NCBI GenBank assembly: GCA_910588325.1
Contig: CAJUPP010000053.1
Location: 8,035-25,715, forward strand
DNA length: 17,681 nucleotides
Origin: an uncultured Hungatella sp.
Lineage (GTDB): Bacteria > Bacillota > Clostridia > Lachnospirales > Lachnospiraceae
Direction: 5' to 3'
The position numbers and the translations under genes are program-made. The notes beneath the pieces were generated by a model, which was not told the origin of the DNA, did not search any database, and worked only from the letters and a program-made list of their open reading frames with translations. Shown here piece by piece: positions 8,163-14,596 of this stretch. Numbering within the stretch: position 1 is the first letter of the stretch; each line of letters begins with the position of its first letter.

Positions 8163-9704
8163 ATGGAATGGCAATGTTATGAAAATCCGGTGATTAAGGG
8201 GTTTCATCCGGATCCCAGTATTTGTGCATCTGAGAATGGCAGGGGATATTACCTTGTAACCAGCTCTTTTGAGTACTTTCCCGGAGTCCCTCTGTATTAC
8301 AGTGAAGATCTGGTTCACTGGGAACTGGTAAACTATGTGCTGTCCCGCCCTTCGCAGGTAAATCTGGAGAAGGTGCCGCCTTCCGGAGGGATCTGGGCTC
8401 CTACGATCCGCTGTCACAACGGGAGATATTACATGACTACCACCAACAAGAGTATGGGAGGCAATTTTTACGTCTGGAGCGATGAACCGGAGGGCAGCTG
8501 GTCGGATCCGATTTTTGTTGAGATGGAGGGAATTGATCCGTCTATGTTGTTTGACGGGGGAAAATGTTATTATTGCGGTGCCTGTCCGGCGCCGGACGGG
8601 ATGCCGGGCATCAGCATGACAGAGCTGGATATAGAAACGGGAAAGAGGCTTTCCCCTGTCCGGTTTCTGTGGGAGGGGACGGGAAACCGTTCACCGGAAG
8701 CGCCTCACATCTATCACATTGGGGAATGGTATTATCTGACGATTGCCGAGGGAGGGACTCAGTCAGGCCATATGGAGACAGTTGCCAGAAGCAGGGATAT
8801 CTGGGGACCTTATGAGGCTGCACCGGTAAATCCTATTTTAACCAATGTCCATACCCAAAATCCGGAGGTTCAGTGCACAGGCCACAGCGATCTGATACAG
8901 GACAAAAACGGAAACTGGTGGGCAGTCCATCTTGGCGTCCGCATAGCCAGGAAATATTTAAGCCATCTTGGGAGGGAGACGTTTTTAAGCCCTGTGTCAT
9001 GGACTGACGACGGGTGGCCGGTGATAAATCAACGGAAGTGGGTGGAAGTGGAGTCAAAGGGGCCTCTTCTTCCTTTTTATCCGGCCAGGGAGGAAGAAAT
9101 CCGAGACGAATTTGAGGGGAAAAGGCTTCTGTTGTTCTGGAACTATCTGAGAAATCCCAGGATGGAGGATTACAGCCTGGAAAAACGGCCGGGATGGCTG
9201 AGCCTTAAGGGAAGGGCCGTAAGGATCGATGATTTGGCCTCTCCAACCTTACTGTGCCGCAGACAAAGGCATTTTCACTGCTCTGTGGAGACCAGGATGG
9301 AGTTTCTCCCGGGGAAGGAAGGGGAGGAGGCAGGACTGATTCTGTTTCTCTCGAATGAGTTCTATTATAAGCTGGTCAAGAGGAGAGAGAGGGACGGGGA
9401 TTATCTGTGTATGGAGAAAAGGGCGGAGGATTTTTTCCAGCAGGTATGCAGGATTCCGGTTATTCATGATAAGATTCTTTATCTGGCAGTGCAGGCAGAA
9501 CGGCTTTCCTACACATTTTTCTGGGGATATGAAAAAACGGATATGAAAGAGATCGGCGCTGCTTCCAGCCGTTTCCTGTCCTGTGAGGTGGCGGGAAGAT
9601 CTTTTACCGGGACGTTTGCCGGCATGTATGCAACAGGAAACGGGCAGGACTGTGACAGGGAGGCTTTTTTCGATTATTTTGAGATAAAACCAGAGAAATC
9701 GTGA
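8163..9704 (+). CDS. GH43 arabinofuranosidase / xylosidase (second copy)
   Basis: 513-residue cytoplasmic GH43 enzyme, clearly a paralogue rather than a duplicate of the one ending at 6997. Its propeller sequence (SSFEYFPGVPLYYSEDL, SGGIWAPTI, KSMGGNFYVW) looks more like subfamily 12, which contains alpha-L-arabinofuranosidases and beta-xylosidases. The triad is D17 (FHPDP), D125 (EGIDPS) and E179 (SPEAPHIY). A C-terminal beta-sandwich covers about residues 310-513. The start at 8163 is preferred over an in-frame ATG at 8142 because AGGAGG (8150-8155) sits 7 bp upstream and falls inside the longer frame. It is apparently a single-gene unit, divergent from the repressor and ending at a hairpin, so it could be controlled separately from both operons. 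Confidence 0.88.
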   Translation: MEWQCYENPVIKGFHPDPSICASENGRGYYLVTSSFEYFPGVPLYYSEDLVHWELVNYVLSRPSQVNLEKVPPSGGIWAPTIRCHNGRYYMTTTNKSMGGNFYVWSDEPEGSWSDPIFVEMEGIDPSMLFDGGKCYYCGACPAPDGMPGISMTELDIETGKRLSPVRFLWEGTGNRSPEAPHIYHIGEWYYLTIAEGGTQSGHMETVARSRDIWGPYEAAPVNPILTNVHTQNPEVQCTGHSDLIQDKNGNWWAVHLGVRIARKYLSHLGRETFLSPVSWTDDGWPVINQRKWVEVESKGPLLPFYPAREEEIRDEFEGKRLLLFWNYLRNPRMEDYSLEKRPGWLSLKGRAVRIDDLASPTLLCRRQRHFHCSVETRMEFLPGKEGEEAGLILFLSNEFYYKLVKRRERDGDYLCMEKRAEDFFQQVCRIPVIHDKILYLAVQAERLSYTFFWGYEKTDMKEIGAASSRFLSCEVAGRSFTGTFAGMYATGNGQDCDREAFFDYFEIKPEKS

Positions 9705-9726
9705 AAGGTCCGCCTGGCGACCTTTT
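9704..9726 (+). terminator. Possible intrinsic terminator after second GH43 gene
   Basis: AAAGGTC (9704-9710) pairs perfectly with GACCTTT (9719-9725) around an 8-nt loop, partly inside which GCC/GGC could also pair. Only TTTT follows, so it is a weak terminator; it begins at the last base of the GH43 stop codon. Confidence 0.45.
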
Positions 9727-9801
9727 GGCCCCGACATCATGACATTGGGTACGAACAGTAACACACTACCATAAAGAATTGAAATTTGGCTTAATATATG
9801 A

Positions 9802-9830
9802 TTGACTTTTTCTGAATTATTAAGTATAAT
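9802..9830 (+). promoter_or_regulatory. Strong sigma-A promoter of the sugar-catabolic operon
   Basis: TTGACT (9802-9807) and a perfect TATAAT (9825-9830) are separated by 17 bp, with the ATG 43 bp beyond the -10 box and a very strong ribosome site (AGAGGAGGAGG) before it. The promoter is framed by an inverted repeat, CTTAATA (9790-9796) and TATTAAG (9818-9824), which brackets the -35 box, and it is followed by the AT-rich TTAAATAAAT. Such placement fits repression by the LacI-family protein encoded nearby, although these AT-only motifs lack the CG centre typical of LacI-family operators. This promoter would drive the isomerase, transketolase, kinase and rhamnosidase genes to 17260. Confidence 0.8.
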
Positions 9831-9873
9831 TTAAATAAATTTAAGTCCCATGGAAAGAGGAGGAGGATAAGCG

Positions 9874-11274
9874 ATGGCAGAGATAAAACTGGCTTTTGCA
9901 CCTACAAGAAGAAGTATTTTTTCTGCACCGGCGGCTGTGGAATTTGCCAATTTAACAAGACAGAAATTAAGAGAGATGGAGGTCTCTTTTGTGGATATCG
10001 ATGATATCAATCAGGAAGGGCTTCTGTATGACGAGGCCGGCAGGATTGCCATGACTGAAAAATTTAAGAGGGAAAAAGTAGACGGCCTTTTTATTCCTCA
10101 CACCAATTTCGGAACAGAATATGAGTGTGCCAGACTGGCTAAGGAGCTGGGGGTTCCGGTTCTTTTGTGGGGGCCCAGGGATGAGTGCCCGGATGAGGCA
10201 GGCGTGAGAAAGCGTGACAGCCAGTGCGGCCTGTTTGCAACCGGGAAGGTGCTCAGAAGATTCCAGGTGCCTTTTACCTATATGACCAACTGCAGCTTAG
10301 AGGATAAGGAGTTTGAGCGGGGAGTCAGGGACTTTTTGTCTGTGTGCAATGTGGTGAAGGTGTTCCGTGATATCAGAATCCTGCAGATTGCGCCAAGGCC
10401 ATTTGATTTCTGGTCCACCATGTGCAATGAGGGAGAACTTCTGGAGAAGTTTAATATCCAGCTGGCGCCGATTCCTATGCCGGAGTTAAAGACAGAGATT
10501 GAGAAAGCGAAGGCGGAGAAGACTCAGGTGGAAGAGGTGATGGCATACTGCTGTGCCAATATGGAGGTTAAGATTAAACCAGAGGAGCTGGAGAATGTGG
10601 CGGCTCTCAAGGTTGCCATGAAAAAGCTGGCCGCACAGTACGGATGCCGGGCAGTGGCGATTCAGTGCTGGAATGCTCTTCAGGGGGAGATTGGAATCAT
10701 GCCCTGCGCCGCCAATTCTCTGATGAATGAGGAGGGGATTCCGGTGGTATGTGAGACAGATATCCACGGAGCAATCACGGCTCTTTTAGCGGAGGCGGCA
10801 GCTGCGGACGGAACCAGAAGCTTTTTCGCAGACTGGACTGTGCGCCATCCTCACTGTGACAACGGGGAGCTTCTGCAGCACTGCGGCCCGTGGCCTGTTT
10901 CCGTGGCAGGGGAGAAGCCGTCTATCGATTATCCGCTGGCATTTGATTATCCGGGAGCCGTGGCGGCAGAAGCCAAACACGGGGATGTGTCCCTGTGCCG
11001 GTTTGACGGGGACAACGGACAGTACTCTCTGCTGTTAGGCCGCGCCAAGGGGATCGACGGACCATATACCAAGGGAACCTATCTGTGGATTGAGGTAGAG
11101 AATTTGAAGCGGCTGGAGGCAAAGCTGGTGGAGGGGCCCTATATTCATCACTGTGTGGGTATACATAAGGATATTGTCCCAGTGCTTTATGAGGCATGTA
11201 AATATATGGGCGTGACGCCTGATTTCTATGATCCGATTGAAGAAGAAGTCAAGGCATACCTGAGAGGCGAGTGA
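9874..11274 (+). CDS. L-fucose/L-arabinose isomerase-family protein, candidate D-apiose isomerase
   Basis: 466-residue cytoplasmic aldose-ketose isomerase of the fucose isomerase-related family (COG2407 style). The N-terminal part is a Rossmann-like fold (IKLAFAPTRR..., VDGLFIPHTNFG, ELGVPVLLWGPRDE). Metal and catalytic candidates cluster later: E272 in QGEIGIMPC, E294 and D296 in CETDIHGA, H336 in LLQHCGPWP, and H425/H426 near the C-terminus. Family members convert aldoses such as L-fucose, D-arabinose or L-arabinose to ketoses using a divalent metal. Here the next genes encode a split transketolase and an FGGY kinase, with an apiosidase-like gene in the locus, so D-apiose to apulose is the leading guess. 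No aldolase or ribulose-phosphate epimerase, as needed for fucose or arabinose, is nearby. It is the first gene of its operon; its stop is 1 bp before the next start. Confidence 0.8.
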   Translation: MAEIKLAFAPTRRSIFSAPAAVEFANLTRQKLREMEVSFVDIDDINQEGLLYDEAGRIAMTEKFKREKVDGLFIPHTNFGTEYECARLAKELGVPVLLWGPRDECPDEAGVRKRDSQCGLFATGKVLRRFQVPFTYMTNCSLEDKEFERGVRDFLSVCNVVKVFRDIRILQIAPRPFDFWSTMCNEGELLEKFNIQLAPIPMPELKTEIEKAKAEKTQVEEVMAYCCANMEVKIKPEELENVAALKVAMKKLAAQYGCRAVAIQCWNALQGEIGIMPCAANSLMNEEGIPVVCETDIHGAITALLAEAAAADGTRSFFADWTVRHPHCDNGELLQHCGPWPVSVAGEKPSIDYPLAFDYPGAVAAEAKHGDVSLCRFDGDNGQYSLLLGRAKGIDGPYTKGTYLWIEVENLKRLEAKLVEGPYIHHCVGIHKDIVPVLYEACKYMGVTPDFYDPIEEEVKAYLRGE

Positions 11275-11275
11275 G

Positions 11276-12109
11276 ATGGATAATTTAAGAGAAAAGACAT
11301 ATGAGTTAAGACAGGATATTCTGGATATCGTTATGGCAGGAAAGGGCGGCCATATCGGCGGCGATATGAGCGTGGTGGACATTTTGTCTGTTCTGTATTT
11401 CCGGATCATGAATGTTTCGCCGGAGAACCAGGACAGCCCGGACAGAGACCGGTTTATTATGAGCAAGGGGCACTCGGTGGAGGCGCTGTATGCGGTTCTG
11501 GCATCGGCAGGATTTTTCCCTCTTAAAGAGGTTCTGGAGAAGTTCTCCCGGTTCGGTTCCCCGTACATCGGCCATCCCAACAACCATCTGCCGGGGATTG
11601 AGATGAACTCCGGATCCTTAGGACACGGGCTTCCTGTTTCTGTGGGAATGGCTCTGGCAGGGAAGATGGATAAACGCGGTTATCGTGTGTATACGGTGAT
11701 GGGAGACGGGGAGCTGGCAGAAGGATCTGTGTGGGAGGCAGCCATGGCTGCGGCCAATTACGGCCTTGACAATCTCTGCGCCACTGTTGACCGGAACAGG
11801 CTTCAGATTTCCGGGGGAACAGAGGAGGTTATGAAGCTGGATTCCTTAAAGGAGCGGTTTTGCGCTTTCGGATGGAATGTGATTGAGGTGGAAGACGGAA
11901 ACGACGTGGAGCAGCTGACAAAAGCCTACGAAGAGGCAAAGACAGCAAAAGGCAGGCCTACAATGGTTCTTGCAGACACAATAAAGGGCTGCGGCTCCCA
12001 GGTCATGGAGAATAAAGCCGGGTGGCATCACAAGGTACCTACCCAAGAAGAATACAACCAAATTTCCCAGGATCTAAAAAGGAGGAAGGAGGAGAAATTT
12101 CATGAATAA
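11276..12109 (+). CDS. aptA: Transketolase N-terminal subunit, candidate apulose-4-phosphate transketolase subunit A
   Basis: 277-residue thiamine-diphosphate-binding half of a transketolase. Full-length transketolases have ~660 residues; here the protein is split into two genes. Visible cofactor and substrate histidines are H26 (GHIGGD), H66 (SKGHS), H100 (GHPNNH) and H117 (GHGL). The ThDP/Mg motif runs from GDGE (D144) to N174 in DRNRLQ, and the GWHHK segment is near the C-terminus. It must pair with the product of the next gene, whose ATG overlaps this stop by 8 nt, suggesting translational coupling and equal amounts. A generic pentose-phosphate role is possible, but placement between a sugar isomerase and a FGGY kinase matches the known apulose 4-phosphate pathway, where the two-subunit enzyme transfers a two-carbon unit to glyceraldehyde 3-phosphate. 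The symbol is assigned on that inference. Confidence 0.85.
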   Translation: MDNLREKTYELRQDILDIVMAGKGGHIGGDMSVVDILSVLYFRIMNVSPENQDSPDRDRFIMSKGHSVEALYAVLASAGFFPLKEVLEKFSRFGSPYIGHPNNHLPGIEMNSGSLGHGLPVSVGMALAGKMDKRGYRVYTVMGDGELAEGSVWEAAMAAANYGLDNLCATVDRNRLQISGGTEEVMKLDSLKERFCAFGWNVIEVEDGNDVEQLTKAYEEAKTAKGRPTMVLADTIKGCGSQVMENKAGWHHKVPTQEEYNQISQDLKRRKEEKFHE

Positions 12110-13037
12110 GGTTGCCAACCGGCAGGCTATCTGTGATGTTTTGATGGCCCATGCCAGGACAGATAAAGATATTGTGGTACTTTGCAGTGATTCCAGAGGT
12201 TCCGCCTCCCTGGCGCCGTTTTTTAAGGAATTTCCTGAACAGTCTGTGGAGACCGGAATTGCGGAGCAGGATCTGGTGGGGATTGCGGCAGGCCTTGCAA
12301 AATGCGGCAAGAAGCCTTTTGCGGCCTCGCCGGCATGTTTTCTCACTACCAGAAGCTATGAGCAGGCCAAGGTGGATGTGGCCTACTCTGACACCAACGT
12401 AACCCTGATCGGAATCAGCGGCGGAGTCAGCTACGGGGCCCTGGGCATGAGCCATCATTCCACCCAGGATATAGCATCCATGGCGGCGATTCCCAACATG
12501 AGGGTGTATCTGCCGTCCGACCGTTTTCAGACGGCAAAGCTGATTGAGGCTCTGTTAAAAGACCAGAAGCCTGCCTATATCCGGGTGGGAAGAAATCCGG
12601 TGGAGGACATTTACCAGGAGGAGGAATGTCCTTTTGAGCTGGATCACGGCGTGGTATTAAAGGAAGGCACGGATGTGCTTCTGGTGGCCTGCGGGGAGAT
12701 GGTGTCTCCGGCGTTTTCGGCAGCGGAACTTTTGCAGAAGCAGGGGATTTCTGCCGGATTGATTGATATGTATTGTGTGAAGCCTTTGGACAGGGAGCTT
12801 CTTCTTGAGAAGGCGGCAAAGGTAAAGGCAGTAGTGACTGTGGAGGAGCATGTAAAGTCCGGCGGCCTGGGCAGTATGGTGGCTCAGGAAATCGGGGAGT
12901 CGGATCCCAAGAAGGTACTGAACCTGTCTCTTCCTGACGCACCTGTCATAACCGGAAATTCCAGAGAAGTATTTGATTATTACGGACTGAACGGGGAAGG
13001 AATTGCCGAAAGGGCGAGAAAGGTGCTGGGGGCGTAG
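12102..13037 (+). CDS. aptB: Transketolase C-terminal subunit, candidate apulose-4-phosphate transketolase subunit B
   Basis: 311-residue pyrimidine-binding and C-terminal half of the split transketolase. The catalytic glutamate that activates thiamine diphosphate is E55 in ETGIAEQD. R7 (ANRQA) aligns with an arginine that binds the phosphate of sugar phosphates in full-length transketolases, and YIRVGR supplies another basic site; GALGMSHHSTQD is the family's cofactor-facing loop. The C-terminal transketolase domain covers ~185-311 (DVLLVACGEMV, VVTVEEHVKSGGLG). The histidine of the canonical T-H-D-S phosphate-contact loop is replaced (ISGGVSYG), as in other split enzymes. The start at 12102 lies behind AAGGAGGAG and overlaps the preceding stop. 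The stop directly abuts the kinase ATG at 13038. Apulose 4-phosphate specificity is inferred from context. Confidence 0.85.
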   Translation: MNKVANRQAICDVLMAHARTDKDIVVLCSDSRGSASLAPFFKEFPEQSVETGIAEQDLVGIAAGLAKCGKKPFAASPACFLTTRSYEQAKVDVAYSDTNVTLIGISGGVSYGALGMSHHSTQDIASMAAIPNMRVYLPSDRFQTAKLIEALLKDQKPAYIRVGRNPVEDIYQEEECPFELDHGVVLKEGTDVLLVACGEMVSPAFSAAELLQKQGISAGLIDMYCVKPLDRELLLEKAAKVKAVVTVEEHVKSGGLGSMVAQEIGESDPKKVLNLSLPDAPVITGNSREVFDYYGLNGEGIAERARKVLGA

Positions 13038-14513
13038 ATGGAAAAGAATTATATTCTCAGTGTGGATCAGAGCACCCAGGGAACCAAGGCGCTGCTGTTT
13101 GACGGCCAGGGGCAGCTGCTTATGCGCAAAGACAGAGCCCACCGGCAGATCATCAGCCCGGAGGGCTGGGTATCCCATGACCCGGAGGAAATCTACCGCA
13201 ACACGGTGGAGGTGCTGCGGCAGGTGATTCTGGATTCCGGCATTGACAGAAATAGGATTGCCGCTTTGGGCATCAGCAATCAGAGGGAGACATCGGCTGC
13301 ATGGGACAGAAGAAGCGGGAAAGCGGCAGGGCATGCCATTGTATGGCAGTGCAGCAGGGCGGCTTCCATATGCAGCCAGATGGATCAGGACAGAGAGCTG
13401 GTGAAACGGGTTACGGGAATGGAGCTGTCCCCCTATTTTCCGGCGGCTAAGTTTGCCTGGATTTTAAGAAACAGGGAGGAGGCCCAAAAGCTTTCGGAAA
13501 ACGGCAATCTGTGCCTGGGAACGGTAGATGCATTTTTGATATACCGTCTGACAGGGGGAAAGGTATTTAAGACCGATTATTCCAATGCCTCCAGAACCCA
13601 GCTTATGGATCTGGCGGCCGGGAAATTTGACGGGAATCTGTGCGGAAAATTCGGCGTTGACTCTTGCTGCCTGCCGGAGATAGAAGATTCGGACGGATAT
13701 TTTGGAGAGACGGATCTGGAGGGAACGCTTAAACATCCGATTCCGATCCGGGGAGTGCTGGGAGATTCCCACGCAGCGCTGTTCGGGCAGGCATGTCTGA
13801 AAAAGGGAATGGTCAAAGCCACCTATGGGACCGGCTCCTCGATCATGATGAATGTGGGAGATAAGCCGGTGTTTGCCAAAAACGGGGTGGTCAGTTCTGT
13901 TGGCTTTAAGATAAACCATAAGATGTCCTACGTGCTGGAGGGAAATTTAAATTACACCGGTGCGGTGATTACCTGGCTGAAAAAGGATCTGGGGCTGATT
14001 GAAACGGATCAGGAGACAGAGAAGCTGGCGTTTGAGGCCAATCCGGCGGACGAGACGTATCTGGTGCCGGCCTTCAGCGGCCTGGGAGCACCTTACTGGG
14101 ACAGCAGCGCCAGGGCGGCGGTTATCGGTATGTCCAGGACTACGGGAAGGGCGGAGCTTGCCAGGGCGGCTCTGTCCTGCATTGCCTATCAGATCACGGA
14201 TGTGGTGAAGATTATGGAGGCAGAGGCCGGCATTCATCCGGAAGCGCTGAGGGTGGATGGAGGACCTACCAGGAACCGGTATTTGATGCAGCTTCAAAGT
14301 GATCTTTTGGAAACCAGAGTTCTGGTTCCGGCCCAGGAGGAACTGTCAGGGATTGGCGCGGCTTATGCGGCAGGATTGGCCGTTGGGCTGTATGATGAGC
14401 GGGTTTTTGATAGAATGGAACGGACAGCTTATGAGCCGGAGATGAAGTCGGAGGAGAGCAGCCGGCTTTATAAGGGCTGGAAGGCGGCAGTCGGACGGGT
14501 GCTGAATTCGTGA
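13038..14513 (+). CDS. FGGY-family carbohydrate kinase, glycerol-kinase-like, candidate apulose kinase
   Basis: 491-residue FGGY kinase: N-terminal ATPase-fold domain (SVDQSTQGTK, D10), C-terminal domain with YGTGSS and the VDGGPTRN adenosine motif. It is closest in feel to glycerol kinase. Numbered from the ATG it retains R83, E84, W103, Y133 and D243, matching E. coli GlpK R83, E84, W103, Y135 and D245, which hold glycerol; D243 is the catalytic base. However, the position of GlpK F270, which packs on glycerol carbons, is S268 here, and the GlpK loop that binds fructose 1,6-bisphosphate is absent. A larger glycerol-like polyol or ketose is therefore likely. Apulose ends in a C(OH)(CH2OH)2 group, which fits. 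The ATG directly follows the transketolase stop codon, in the middle of the operon. Plain glycerol or erythrulose kinase remain alternatives. Confidence 0.85.
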   Translation: MEKNYILSVDQSTQGTKALLFDGQGQLLMRKDRAHRQIISPEGWVSHDPEEIYRNTVEVLRQVILDSGIDRNRIAALGISNQRETSAAWDRRSGKAAGHAIVWQCSRAASICSQMDQDRELVKRVTGMELSPYFPAAKFAWILRNREEAQKLSENGNLCLGTVDAFLIYRLTGGKVFKTDYSNASRTQLMDLAAGKFDGNLCGKFGVDSCCLPEIEDSDGYFGETDLEGTLKHPIPIRGVLGDSHAALFGQACLKKGMVKATYGTGSSIMMNVGDKPVFAKNGVVSSVGFKINHKMSYVLEGNLNYTGAVITWLKKDLGLIETDQETEKLAFEANPADETYLVPAFSGLGAPYWDSSARAAVIGMSRTTGRAELARAALSCIAYQITDVVKIMEAEAGIHPEALRVDGGPTRNRYLMQLQSDLLETRVLVPAQEELSGIGAAYAAGLAVGLYDERVFDRMERTAYEPEMKSEESSRLYKGWKAAVGRVLNS

Positions 14514-14596
14514 AAGGTCTGTCCGCATAAGTTTGGGTTGACAGGACGTGCCACGCAGGCTTAGGCGTCAATACATATAGCATAAGGAGCGATAAC

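Noticed and set aside
9699..14522. Shared TCGTGAAAGGTC at the stop codons of the second GH43 gene (9699-9710) and the kinase gene (14508-14519)
   Set aside because: Twelve bases including the stop codon; the surrounding sequence does not match and only the first copy can form a hairpin. Probably coincidence.
14538..14543. Perfect TTGACA in the gap before the rhamnosidase gene
   Set aside because: No -10 box lies at 16-18 bp; the AT-rich TACATA is about 28 bp away. The rhamnosidase is more simply read from the operon promoter.
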